64,000 nt of DNA, taken from NCBI GenBank assembly GCA_902589345.1, contig CACISU010000003.1, forward strand, positions 45,067-109,066, written 5' to 3'. This DNA comes from an uncultured Pelagibacteraceae bacterium (GTDB lineage Bacteria > Pseudomonadota > Alphaproteobacteria > Pelagibacterales > Pelagibacteraceae). The position numbers and the translations under genes are program-made. Positions within the stretch are counted from its first letter, which is position 1. Each line of letters opens with the position of its first letter. Below the pieces are notes generated by a model. The model did no database searches, was not told the origin of the DNA, and saw nothing but the letters and a program-made list of their open reading frames with translations. Of the stretch, positions 17,865-26,753 are shown one piece after another.

Positions 17865-18445
17865 AATTTACTCCGACTTTTTTTAAAGAAGCAAATAATA
17901 CAATTTCAAGAATTGAAAAAAAGAAAATTGAATCAATTGCTAAAATGCTTAAAAAGCTTAGATCAAATAAAGGTAGACTTTTTATAATGGGAGTTGGTGG
18001 TAGTAGTGGAAATGCCTCTCACGCAGTAAATGATTTTAGAAAACTTTGTAACATAGAAGCGTATTGTTTAACTGATAATATATCCGAAATTACAGCCAGA
18101 ACAAATGATGAGGGTTGGGATTCTACTTTTGTAGGATATTTAAAAAATAGTAATCTCAAATCTAAAGATATTTTAATGACATTTTCAGTTGGAGGGGGAA
18201 ATATAAAAAAAAAAATAAGTATGAATATTGTAAATGCTCTTAAATACGCAAGTAAAAAAAAAGTTAAAACAATATCTGTTATTGGAAGAAATGATGGATA
18301 TGCTGCAAAAAATTCTACCATTTCAATTATATTCAATATTGATAATAAAAAATTAGTTACACCCATAACTGAGAGTCTTCAGGTTTTAGTTTGGCACTAT
18401 TTGGTATCAAGTCCAATATTGCAAAAAAATAAAACTACATGGTGA
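17861..18445 (+). CDS. SIS-domain isomerase, GmhA-like, with altered active-site motifs
   Basis: This 194-residue SIS-domain protein resembles sedoheptulose-7-phosphate isomerase (GmhA). It has the phosphosugar-binding loop MGVGGSSGNASHA (about 45-57). The second serine-rich loop, usually SSSGNS, reads SVGGGN. Near the C-terminus, the region holding the catalytic His in GmhA (E-x-H-x4-H) reads ESLQVLVWH, so the first His seems replaced by Gln. The canonical paralogue at 36696-37268 keeps these residues. The gene overlaps hddC and the GmhB-like gene, so it probably makes the heptose 7-phosphate for that route, or a related sugar isomer. Confidence 0.78.
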   Translation: MKFTPTFFKEANNTISRIEKKKIESIAKMLKKLRSNKGRLFIMGVGGSSGNASHAVNDFRKLCNIEAYCLTDNISEITARTNDEGWDSTFVGYLKNSNLKSKDILMTFSVGGGNIKKKISMNIVNALKYASKKKVKTISVIGRNDGYAAKNSTISIIFNIDNKKLVTPITESLQVLVWHYLVSSPILQKNKTTW

Positions 18446-18969
18446 AAAGAAAAGCAATTTTTTTCGACAGAGATGGCGTTTTGATTCATGCCCCTGTTAC
18501 ATCAAACAATAAACCAATATCTATAAAAAAATTAAAAGAATTAAAATTTACAAAAAATATAGTTCAAATTTGTAAAATTTTAAAACAAAGATATTTGTTG
18601 TTTATGATAACAAACCAACCCGATTTTGAAAGAAAAAATAATACAAAAAAAAATATTATAGAAATTAACCAATTTATTAAAAAAAAATTATACTTAAAAA
18701 AAATTTTTGTATGCTATTCCAAAAATGATAGTTGCCCTAATAGAAAACCAAATCCAGGCATGATATTGAAAGCAAAAAAATTATTTAATATTAGTCTTAA
18801 AGATAGTTACGTAATTGGAGATAGATGGAGAGATATAGGTGCTGGTAAAAAAGCAGGGTGTAAGACAATATTTATTAATAGAAAATATAATGAAAAAAAC
18901 CCCTATAAACCTGATTTTACTATTAAAAGTAATGAAAAAATATTAAAAATTTTAAATGAAAAAAATTAA
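18439..18969 (+). CDS. gmhB: HAD phosphatase, heptose-1,7-bisphosphate phosphatase-like
   Basis: This 176-residue HAD-superfamily protein starts KAIFFDRDGVLI, with nucleophile and acid Asp10 and Asp12. It has FMITNQPD (about 55-62, motif 2), a NRKPNPGM segment holding the motif 3 Lys, and VIGDRWRDIGAGKKAG (about 116-131, motif 4). This is the layout of GmhB, which removes the 7-phosphate from heptose 1,7-bisphosphate. The zinc loop before RKPNPGM is shorter than in E. coli GmhB and keeps only two cysteines. It overlaps the SIS gene by 7 bases and the next gene by 14. Confidence 0.8.
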   Translation: MVKRKAIFFDRDGVLIHAPVTSNNKPISIKKLKELKFTKNIVQICKILKQRYLLFMITNQPDFERKNNTKKNIIEINQFIKKKLYLKKIFVCYSKNDSCPNRKPNPGMILKAKKLFNISLKDSYVIGDRWRDIGAGKKAGCKTIFINRKYNEKNPYKPDFTIKSNEKILKILNEKN

Positions 18970-20011
18970 TTTTATTTTAGTTGGTCTTGGTAATTACTCT
19001 TGTCAGAGATTAGATATACTAGAAAAAAATAAAAAATACAATTTAGTAGGCTTAGTAGATACTGATAAAAAAAAAATAAAAAAATTTCCAAAAGAATACA
19101 AAAAAATGTTTTTTCAATCAATCTCGCAAGCAAATAAAAAAGTAAGCGCTGATGCATGTTTTATATATGTATCTGCTTATAATCATGCTAAATTAGTATG
19201 TGAAAGTTTAGAAAATAATTTACACACTTTCTGTGTAAAACCCATAGCTTTAAATCACAAAGAATTTAAAAAAATTTTAAAAATAAAAAATCAAAGAAAA
19301 AACCTAATTTTAGTTCAGGGACAAAATAATCAATGGAATGATGCAAGTATTGAAATGAATAAAATTCTTAATGATAAAAAAATTTTTGGAAGTTTTAAAT
19401 TAGGTTATTGTATAACTTGGGGAAGACAGGTTTTACAAAATCAAAATGCTCAAATTGATGCTAAAACCGATGGTTCATTTTTTCATTCAATGGCAATTCA
19501 TCAGTTAGGTCAACTAGTTGCATCATTAGGACTGCCACATACAGTATTTTGTAAATCACCTAGAGGCGGTGATAAAACTATAGGATATAAAAATATTAAT
19601 AGAACTGGATCAGGAACAGTTATATTTGATTATGGTGAAGGAAGATATTTTACATACTTGGGCAACAGATCTGGCCATGGAAATCCTAGAGGTTTTGCCG
19701 CAAGATGGAGTGGTGATTGGATGTTTAATGGAACAAGAGGTGATTTAAAAAGATCCGGCGGAAGGATTACCGTATTCTCAGATGGATCTATAAAAAAAGA
19801 TAGCTATTTACAGGATATAGATGATTTTCAAATTTTGGATGATGAAAGACAATACAATTTATTTTTTAGTTCTATAGTAAATAAACTTAAATATCTTGAA
19901 AAACAATCTTTGGAAACTTGGCTTTTAATGGAAGCCTGCAATATTTCATCAAAGAAAAGTAAAGTTGTGAATTTAAAAGAGTTAAAAAAGGCTTTAGGTT
20001 TTAATTTATGA
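18956..20011 (+). CDS. Gfo/Idh/MocA family sugar oxidoreductase
   Basis: This 351-residue protein has an N-terminal Rossmann fold (FILVGLGNYS, about residues 5-14) and the family's KP motif as FCVKPIALN (about 93-101), in which the first Glu of the usual EKP is Val. The C-terminal half has the alpha/beta substrate domain with a glycine-rich GNRSGHGNPRGFAARW segment. Members oxidise or reduce sugar hydroxyls, often at C3, using NAD(P). It overlaps the genes on both sides (14 and 4 bases). It may modify the heptose, but substrate is unknown. Confidence 0.83.
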   Translation: MKKINFILVGLGNYSCQRLDILEKNKKYNLVGLVDTDKKKIKKFPKEYKKMFFQSISQANKKVSADACFIYVSAYNHAKLVCESLENNLHTFCVKPIALNHKEFKKILKIKNQRKNLILVQGQNNQWNDASIEMNKILNDKKIFGSFKLGYCITWGRQVLQNQNAQIDAKTDGSFFHSMAIHQLGQLVASLGLPHTVFCKSPRGGDKTIGYKNINRTGSGTVIFDYGEGRYFTYLGNRSGHGNPRGFAARWSGDWMFNGTRGDLKRSGGRITVFSDGSIKKDSYLQDIDDFQILDDERQYNLFFSSIVNKLKYLEKQSLETWLLMEACNISSKKSKVVNLKELKKALGFNL

Positions 20012-20778
20012 GTTTTAAAAAAAAAAATATAATAATAACAGGGTCTACAAAAGGATTAGGCAAAGAATTAGCTATAGAATTTGATAAACAAGGTGCAAAC
20101 ATTATTTTAATTGGAAGATCAAAAGATTTACTCAATCAGTTGAAAAAAAAACTAAATAATTCAAAAAATCATTTATTTTTAAATGGTGATATGCTTTATA
20201 AAAATATTCTTAATAGAAATTTTAAAAAAATAAATAAAAAATTCAATAAAATTGATATCATCATTCATTGTATTGGTGGTAGTTTTGGAATAAATAATCC
20301 TTTATCAAGTTGGAAAAATTTTGAGATGTCTTTAAGGGGAAATCTTGGATTAGCCATTGAAATTAATAATTTTTTTATTCCTAAAATGATTAAAAAAAAA
20401 AATGGTAATATTATTCATGTAGGTTCAGTAGTAGCTCACGAAGCAAATGCATCAGTTCCTTATGTAACATCTAAAGCAAGCGTATCAGCATATGTAAGAG
20501 TCATGGGAAATTATCTTGCAAATTATGGTGTGATTTTGTCAGGGATTCTTCCAGGAGGTTTTTATGGAGATCAAAATGCTATGGCACGACTTAAATTATA
20601 TAAGCCAGATGAATATAAAAAATTTTTAAGATCTTTGCCTGAAAAAAAAATGCCAGTTGCAAAAAATTATATAGATATAATAAAACTTTTGTCATCAAAC
20701 AAATCTAAAATTTTTTCAGGTTCTTTAATTTATTTAGATCAGGGGCAAAGTAAAACAGTGCAGCAAATATTTAATTAA
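20008..20778 (+). CDS. Short-chain dehydrogenase/reductase
   Basis: This 256-residue classical SDR has the cofactor motif TGSTKGLGKELA (residues about 11-22), HCIGGS (about 89-94), the catalytic Ser in HVGSVVA (about 139) and the Tyr-x3-Lys in YVTSKASV (about 152). The end has the usual GSLIYLDQGQS strand. It is distinct from the SDR at 4362, which has Arg in place of Lys. It overlaps the Gfo/Idh/MocA gene by 4 bases, and the two might act in sequence on one sugar. The substrate is not known. Confidence 0.87.
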   Translation: MSFKKKNIIITGSTKGLGKELAIEFDKQGANIILIGRSKDLLNQLKKKLNNSKNHLFLNGDMLYKNILNRNFKKINKKFNKIDIIIHCIGGSFGINNPLSSWKNFEMSLRGNLGLAIEINNFFIPKMIKKKNGNIIHVGSVVAHEANASVPYVTSKASVSAYVRVMGNYLANYGVILSGILPGGFYGDQNAMARLKLYKPDEYKKFLRSLPEKKMPVAKNYIDIIKLLSSNKSKIFSGSLIYLDQGQSKTVQQIFN

Positions 20779-20790
20779 AAAATTATTAAT

Positions 20791-21480
20791 ATGATTTATA
20801 TATCAATTCTTATTGCATCATATAATAGTGAAAAAAAAATTTTAAGTACTTTAAAAAGTGCATCATTAGCTTGTAAAAAGGAGAAAGTTAATTATGAAAT
20901 TGTTGTTGTTGATGATTGTTCCTCTGACCAAACGTTTTTTTATTTAGAGAAGATAAGTAAGAAATTTAAAAACTTAAAAATTTTTAAAAATAAAACAAAC
21001 CTTGGTTTTTCGTATTCAATTTTAAAAGCAGCAAGACTGGCCAAAGGATATAAAATAAAAATTTTACATGCTTCGAATATTGAAAGTTCTAAGGATATAC
21101 AAAATTATTTAGAAAAATCAAAAAATTTTGAGGTAATATTAACTGATTTTATAGACAAAAGGAAATTATTTCGAAAAATATTATCTTTTTTGTGTTCTCG
21201 TTGTTTTAGCATTGTATCTGGAAAATATATAAAATATTTTAATTCATCTATTTTATGCAATAGAAAATCCTTTTTAAAATTTTTTCCTAAAAATTTTAAG
21301 GGAAATTTTTTCTTAAGTGTTATAATTTCTAAACTTTTATTAAGCAAAAGAACATTTGCAGAAGTAAGAGTATTACAGAAACATCCTAAAACTGGATCTA
21401 AAGCATTATCTTTTGTTAATTTGTATTGTTTTTTTTATGCTTTAATGATTGTTTTTATGTTTAGAATATTTAATAAATAA
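20791..21480 (+). CDS. Glycosyltransferase family 2, short
   Basis: This 229-residue GT2 begins YISILIASYNSEKKIL and has EIVVVDDCSSDQTF (about 35-48), the nucleotide-sugar-binding strand. A later region, IKILHASNIESSKD, stands in the place of the DxD motif but lacks the usual Asp pair, so metal binding may differ. A hydrophobic end (LYCFFYALMIVFMFRIF) suggests membrane association. It lies between the SDR and the transaldolase-like gene in the heptose block. Either a divergent or a non-DxD transferase. Confidence 0.72.
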   Translation: MIYISILIASYNSEKKILSTLKSASLACKKEKVNYEIVVVDDCSSDQTFFYLEKISKKFKNLKIFKNKTNLGFSYSILKAARLAKGYKIKILHASNIESSKDIQNYLEKSKNFEVILTDFIDKRKLFRKILSFLCSRCFSIVSGKYIKYFNSSILCNRKSFLKFFPKNFKGNFFLSVIISKLLLSKRTFAEVRVLQKHPKTGSKALSFVNLYCFFYALMIVFMFRIFNK

Positions 21481-21483
21481 ATT

Positions 21484-22182
21484 ATGAGTAAATTAAAAAT
21501 ATTTGCTGATGGAGCTGACGAGAAAGAAATCTTAAAATTTAATAATATGAAAATAATTAGTGGATTAACCACCAACCCGTCATTGATGAAAAAATCAGGG
21601 GTTAAGAACTATGAAGATTTTTGTACTAAAATATTAAAAAAGGTAAAAAAACCAATTTCTTTTGAAATATTTTCAGATGATGAAAAAAATATTTATAGAC
21701 AGGCAAAAATTATTTCTTCTTGGTCAAAAAATGTTTATGTTAAAATTCCAGTTATAAATACTAAAAATCAGTCTTTATCAAAAGTAATTTCTAAATTATC
21801 TAAGGAAGGTATAAAACTTAATATAACTGCAGTCTTTACAAAAAAACAAATAAATAAAATAATTAATTGCTTAGACTCCAAAACTCCAGCAATTTTATCA
21901 ATTTTTTGCGGTAGAATAGCTGATGCCGGAAAAGATGTATCAGTGTTTATTAAATACGCAAAAAAAGTAAGAGGTAAAAAAAAAAATATTAAAATTCTTT
22001 GGGCCAGTACAAGAGAACTATATAATTTGGTTGAGGCAAAAAAATTAAATTGTGATATAATTACCGTTCCAACCAGTATATTAAATAAAATCAACCTATT
22101 GGGAAAAAACTTAGATAAATATTCATTAGAAACAGTAAAAATGTTTTATCAAGACGCAAAAAAAGCAGGTTTTAAATTGTGA
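21484..22182 (+). CDS. Transaldolase / fructose-6-phosphate aldolase-like
   Basis: This 232-residue protein matches the small transaldolase (TalC/FSA) family. It has SGLTTNPSLMKKSG (about 26-39), the Schiff-base lysine in VYVKIPV (about 80-86), NITAVFT (about 113-119) and SIFCGRIADAGKD (about 139-151). Such enzymes shift three-carbon units, giving for example sedoheptulose 7-phosphate. In this setting it could supply the C7 precursor used by the GmhA-like isomerase; this is inference. It shares its final TGA with the GTG start of the kinase gene. Confidence 0.85.
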   Translation: MSKLKIFADGADEKEILKFNNMKIISGLTTNPSLMKKSGVKNYEDFCTKILKKVKKPISFEIFSDDEKNIYRQAKIISSWSKNVYVKIPVINTKNQSLSKVISKLSKEGIKLNITAVFTKKQINKIINCLDSKTPAILSIFCGRIADAGKDVSVFIKYAKKVRGKKKNIKILWASTRELYNLVEAKKLNCDIITVPTSILNKINLLGKNLDKYSLETVKMFYQDAKKAGFKL

Positions 22183-23147
22183 TAATTTCTAGAAGTCCGC
22201 TTAGAATTCCATTAGGAGGAGGTGGCACTGATTTGCCATCTTATTTTAAAAAAAAAGAGGGATATATTATTTCAGCTGCAATAAATAAATATGTTTTTAT
22301 TTCGTTAGGTGAGTCATTTAATAATAATTTTGTATTAAATTATTCTAAGTTAGAAAAAAAAAAAAATATTAGTAAAATAATTCACCCTCTTTTTAGAGAA
22401 ACATTAAAATATTTTAATATTAAAAAACCACTTCATTTATCAAGTCATGCCGATATTCCAGCTGGTACAGGGCTTGGTTCGTCTGGTTGTTTCACTGTTA
22501 CATTAGTCAATATTTTATCAAAATATCTAAACCTCAAACTTTCAAAAAAGGACCTTGCTGAAATTGCATGTGAAATTGAAATTAAAAAATTGAAGGAACC
22601 TGTCGGAAAACAGGATCAATATGTAGCAAGTTTTGGAGGACTAAATGAGTATTTTTTTAAAAAAAATAATAAAACAGTCGTTAAAAAATTAAATATTAAA
22701 AAAGAATTTATAAAAAAATTAGAGAATAGTATGTCCCTTTTCTTTACAGGATATACTAGAAATTCTTATAAAATTTTAAATATTCAAGATAAAAAAACAA
22801 AAATTCTAGATAAACAAATGTTAAAAAACTTAGATCAAGTTAAAGAGTTTGGATATTTAATTAGAAATTCTCTAGTCCAAAGTAACCTTGAAGAGTTTGC
22901 GATGTTAATGAGAAACCACTGGGAAATAAAAAAAAAAAGATCGAAAGGAATTTCTAATAAAAAAATTAATTATTATTATGATATGGCATTAGAACGTGGC
23001 GCAATGTCCGGCAAACTTATAGGTGCAGGAGGAGGAGGTTTTTTATTATTTATTTCCAAAAACAATTCATCACTAAACTTCCTTGAAAATTACGGATTAA
23101 AAAGAATTAACTTTAAATTTGATGATGTTGGTGCAAAAATTCTATAA
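22179..23147 (+). CDS. hddA: D-glycero-D-manno-heptose-7-phosphate kinase-like GHMP kinase
   Basis: This 322-residue GHMP kinase begins at GTG 22179. It has RSPLRIPLGGGGTDLPSYF at the N-terminus, the ATP-binding IPAGTGLGSSG (about 91-101), and a C-terminal GKLIGAGGGGFLLF. These, and the EPVGKQDQYVASFGGL segment, are characteristic of HddA. HddA turns heptose 7-phosphate into heptose 1,7-bisphosphate, which GmhB then dephosphorylates. It overlaps the transaldolase gene by 4 bases. A paralogue is cut by the left edge of the window. Confidence 0.84.
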   Translation: MIISRSPLRIPLGGGGTDLPSYFKKKEGYIISAAINKYVFISLGESFNNNFVLNYSKLEKKKNISKIIHPLFRETLKYFNIKKPLHLSSHADIPAGTGLGSSGCFTVTLVNILSKYLNLKLSKKDLAEIACEIEIKKLKEPVGKQDQYVASFGGLNEYFFKKNNKTVVKKLNIKKEFIKKLENSMSLFFTGYTRNSYKILNIQDKKTKILDKQMLKNLDQVKEFGYLIRNSLVQSNLEEFAMLMRNHWEIKKKRSKGISNKKINYYYDMALERGAMSGKLIGAGGGGFLLFISKNNSSLNFLENYGLKRINFKFDDVGAKIL

Positions 23148-23152
23148 AATAA

Positions 23153-23983
23153 ATGTCTATTAAAATACCGATTTTTTTTTTAAATATTTTAAAATTTTTT
23201 GGAATATATGAGTTATCTAAAAAGTTTTACAGAAAACATTTTTTATATAGTGGGTTTATTAAAAATAACATTGAAAATATACTATTTTATAAATCAGCAA
23301 ATTTAAAAAATGGACTTTTTTTAGATGTTGGATGCTATAAAGGATCTAAGATTGATAATTTTTTAAACATTGACAAAAAAAGACCAATAATAGGTTTAGA
23401 GCCATTTTTAAAATATTTTGAATATTTAAACAAAAAATATAAAAAATTTCCCAATGTAAAAATTTTAAATATGGCAGCAAATGATAAAAATAATGTAAAA
23501 AATATTTTTTATTATAATACTTCTACTTTAGACAAAGAAGCTTTCAGTTTGATTAAAAATAAAAGATTAAATAAATATAAATATGTAAATTGCTGTAAAA
23601 TTGACGATTTTATTAATTTAAAGCCATCAATAATCAAAATTGATACTGAAGGTGCAGAATTAAAAGTATTAGACGGTTCTATAAAAACTTTAAACAAATT
23701 TAGACCAATTTTTTTTATAGAAGTGACCAATAGAACTTTTAAAGAAACTTTAAAAAAATTTAAAAATAAAAATTATTTTATCTATGTTTATGAGTATAAT
23801 TTTTTTAAGAAAAAGTTATTTAATAATTGGGAAAAAAAAAATTTAGTACAAAACAATGTACACGAAAAAAAAATTTACTCCGTAGAAGAAATTATGAGTT
23901 TCAAATTTAAAAATTTTATGTTTAATATTGTATGTATACCCAAAGAAAGCATACAAAGTTTTAGAGACTTAATTTTTGATTAG
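23153..23983 (+). CDS. FkbM-family methyltransferase
   Basis: This 276-residue protein has the FkbM-type SAM fold. It has GLFLDVGCYKGSKID (about residues 53-67), IIGLEPFLKYFEY with the ribose-binding Glu, and the family signature IIKIDTEGAELKVLDG (about 159-174) followed by FFIEV. FkbM methyltransferases add O-methyl groups to sugars or polyketides. Here it probably methylates a surface sugar. It is the last gene of the long plus-strand run and its 3' end overlaps the converging gene by 15 bases. Confidence 0.84.
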   Translation: MSIKIPIFFLNILKFFGIYELSKKFYRKHFLYSGFIKNNIENILFYKSANLKNGLFLDVGCYKGSKIDNFLNIDKKRPIIGLEPFLKYFEYLNKKYKKFPNVKILNMAANDKNNVKNIFYYNTSTLDKEAFSLIKNKRLNKYKYVNCCKIDDFINLKPSIIKIDTEGAELKVLDGSIKTLNKFRPIFFIEVTNRTFKETLKKFKNKNYFIYVYEYNFFKKKLFNNWEKKNLVQNNVHEKKIYSVEEIMSFKFKNFMFNIVCIPKESIQSFRDLIFD

Positions 23984-25570
23984 AATGTATCTTTCATTTA
24001 GATAACTTTTGTAATTACTGTTTTTAAACTCATTATGATTATTAATTAGTAAAATATTTTTGCTTTTAATAATTGTATTATTAATATTATTTTTATCTGT
24101 GATTTTTACATTTGGTGAATTTAAGAAAAATAATACCCTATAGTCCTCACCTATTAATTTATCACTAATTATAGTTGGTTCTTCCCCAAGTGATTTATAG
24201 TGTTTTTTTAAAATTATTCCTACATTATCAAATTTATTTGGTTTTTTGTAAGTATTTATTTCCTTACTTATTGGAATGGATGAAATAATTAAAACTATTG
24301 GAAAGTACAAAAATAAAAAAACTTTATAAGTTTTTTGAGGAAAAATAAAATTTACCAAAAAACAAACTAAACTAAAAAAAACTAAAAAATTAAAAAAGAA
24401 ATCATTGTAAATATAGCCTCTAAATAAAATAGAGTCAAAAATCACCGAAGTAGGTCTAAAATTAATAATCTGTGAATAAAAGATTAAAATATAAATCAAT
24501 GATATTAAAAGAATAATAATAATATTTCTCTTTTTTTTAATTTGAATTATTGAGTTTGTTATAAAAAAACAGGACATTAACATTAAAGGTATTATAAAGT
24601 CATAATATCTGGTTGTTACCCTAAAAAGATTTATATTTGAATCAGTATATACATGCATAGCATGATTAAGACTAGAAAAAATACTAAACAAAATAAGAAT
24701 AAAAAAAGGTAAAAATATTATTTCATTTAACTTGTTATTTTTCAAAAATAAATTTTTAATTATAAAAAAGATTGGTAAACCAAAAATTAAAAAATTATAA
24801 ACTAGATGTCCAATATAGTTATTTATAAATATTTTGAAAATATAAACTATTTCTGCCAAGTTGTTGATTTCTTTAAATATACTTCCATATTTAGAACCAA
24901 AAATAAAATTTGAGTTTTTTGTAATAAAGAACTTAGTTAAACAAAATAAAACAATAAATGAAGTTAAAATAATAGAAATTTTAATAAAAAAATTTTTTGG
25001 CGTTTCATTTTTTTTTAAAAATTTAAAAAATTCATTTAATAATATTGCAGGTAAAATAAAAATACCTGTACCTTTTAATAAAAATAAAATAAAGATATTT
25101 GTACTACAAACAATGTATTTAAAATAAAAATTCTTCATAAAAAAATATAAATAAATAAATATATAAAAATACATATAAAAAATCATTTCTGGCATTAATG
25201 CTGATGAATAAAAGTTATATGTACTCAAGCTAGAAATTAAGAATAAAAATTTAGAATAATTTATTTGAGTAACTTTGATTGAAATTTTATAAACAAATAT
25301 ATTTCCTATCAAAAAAAATAATAAGTTTAAAATTTTTGCAATTTTATAAAAATTTTCTTCAAATAAGGTAATTATTTTGAAAATAAAAACGTATAGTGGT
25401 GAGGAAAAATCAAAATTTTTTATTGTAGTGTTAAATATTAATATTTTGAATGAATATTCATCTGGGGGATTAAGCAGATATAAATTGTCATTTCTATAAA
25501 AATAAAATGAATAAATACATAATGTAGCTAATACTAAAGCTACATTTTCAATTTTTATTTTTTTAATCAT
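23969..25570 (-). CDS. Polytopic membrane protein, GT-C/GT39-like
   Basis: This 533-residue protein has about 11 to 13 hydrophobic segments. The first extracytoplasmic loop contains LLNPPDEYSFKIL, an acidic Asp-Glu pair after the first membrane segment, as in GT-C glycosyltransferases of the ArnT/GT39 type. The C-terminal 90 residues are soluble. It likely transfers a sugar from a polyprenyl phosphate in the periplasm. It is on the minus strand with its own divergent start 45 bases from the acyltransferase gene, so it seems a separate cassette. It resembles the protein at 12565 in design only. Confidence 0.6.
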   Translation of the reverse strand: MIKKIKIENVALVLATLCIYSFYFYRNDNLYLLNPPDEYSFKILIFNTTIKNFDFSSPLYVFIFKIITLFEENFYKIAKILNLLFFLIGNIFVYKISIKVTQINYSKFLFLISSLSTYNFYSSALMPEMIFYMYFYIFIYLYFFMKNFYFKYIVCSTNIFILFLLKGTGIFILPAILLNEFFKFLKKNETPKNFFIKISIILTSFIVLFCLTKFFITKNSNFIFGSKYGSIFKEINNLAEIVYIFKIFINNYIGHLVYNFLIFGLPIFFIIKNLFLKNNKLNEIIFLPFFILILFSIFSSLNHAMHVYTDSNINLFRVTTRYYDFIIPLMLMSCFFITNSIIQIKKKRNIIIILLISLIYILIFYSQIINFRPTSVIFDSILFRGYIYNDFFFNFLVFFSLVCFLVNFIFPQKTYKVFLFLYFPIVLIISSIPISKEINTYKKPNKFDNVGIILKKHYKSLGEEPTIISDKLIGEDYRVLFFLNSPNVKITDKNNINNTIIKSKNILLINNHNEFKNSNYKSYLNERYILIKN

Positions 25571-25615
25571 AAAATAAATCTTTAATGGGCTTTAAAATCA
25601 TTATATGGATTATGA

Positions 25616-26698
25616 ATGCAACTAAAAAAATACGAATTCGTAGACTTTCTACGAGGTATTGCAATTTTTTTAGTTTTTTTGAATCATATTCCAAGATTTG
25701 ATCATACACTATTTGACGATTTAAGTTATCTTCAAAAAAAATTTTTTTTAGCTGGGACTTATGGCGTTCAACTGTTCTATATCGTATCAGCTTTTACACT
25801 CCTGATTTCGCTTTATAGAAGAAGTGAAAAAAATTATTTTAATTTTTATTTAAGAAGGATTTTTAGAATAGTACCTATTTTTTATTTAGGTATAATTGTA
25901 CATACTCATATTTTTAATTTAGAACCCACAAATCTTAAAAATATTTTATTAAATTTATTATTTTTAAATAATTTAATACCCCCAAGTAATGATTTAATTT
26001 TAGGAGGTACTACTATTGCAACTGAAATGAATTTTTATTTAATTCTGCCTTTGATGTTTCTATATATAAATTCTTATAAAAAGAGCTTAATTTTTTTAAT
26101 ATTTTCTATTTTTCTACTTTTTATATTAAACAAATTTTTTGGACATTTTTATCCCGATCATACCTTTGGAAATGCAAATTTTTATAGAACAATATTTGTG
26201 CAAATTTTTGTTTTTTTATTAGGATTTATTACCTTTTTTATTAACTATAAATTTTTAGTATTAAAAGAATCTGAGAATAAAGACTTAATTAAAGATAAAT
26301 TACTAAAAATTTTACCATTAATTATAATTGCAGCTCTAATATTTTTACTTGGAAAACAATATACTGAATATTTTTATTTTAGAAATATGTTTTTTGTATC
26401 GATTATTTTATTTTTATTTGTAAATTTCATAATTTTATTTGAAAAACTAATCTCAAATAATTTAATTTTTTTAATTTTTAAAAAATTGGGAACTGTTAGT
26501 TTCTCTATATATGTATGGCATTGGGTTGTGGTTACTATGGTGTGGAATTATTATTTTAGTAAAATTTCTAATTTTACAGGTAAAATATTAATATATATTA
26601 CAGTATCATTGATTTTAACTTATATAGTTTCGTTAGCATCATATCAAATTGAAAAATATTTTATTAAAATTGGAAAAAAATTAACTGATAAAAATTAA
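25616..26698 (+). CDS. Acyltransferase family 3 (OafA-like) membrane protein
   Basis: This 360-residue protein has about 10 hydrophobic segments. It opens with YEFVDFLRGIAIFLVFLNH, where the Arg and His are the conserved and probably catalytic residues of acyltransferase family 3. It also has RRIFRIVPIFYLG (about 80-92), a typical second motif. Proteins of this kind move acetyl or other acyl groups across the inner membrane onto O-antigen or other surface sugars. An SGNH-type hydrolase gene lies close by at 27522, which is often a partner. It is transcribed away from the GT-C-like gene. Confidence 0.86.
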   Translation: MQLKKYEFVDFLRGIAIFLVFLNHIPRFDHTLFDDLSYLQKKFFLAGTYGVQLFYIVSAFTLLISLYRRSEKNYFNFYLRRIFRIVPIFYLGIIVHTHIFNLEPTNLKNILLNLLFLNNLIPPSNDLILGGTTIATEMNFYLILPLMFLYINSYKKSLIFLIFSIFLLFILNKFFGHFYPDHTFGNANFYRTIFVQIFVFLLGFITFFINYKFLVLKESENKDLIKDKLLKILPLIIIAALIFLLGKQYTEYFYFRNMFFVSIILFLFVNFIILFEKLISNNLIFLIFKKLGTVSFSIYVWHWVVVTMVWNYYFSKISNFTGKILIYITVSLILTYIVSLASYQIEKYFIKIGKKLTDKN

Positions 26699-26753
26699 TA
26701 ATTGTTTAAATCATTAATTAGTTTATTTATTATTATAAAACTATTTATATATA

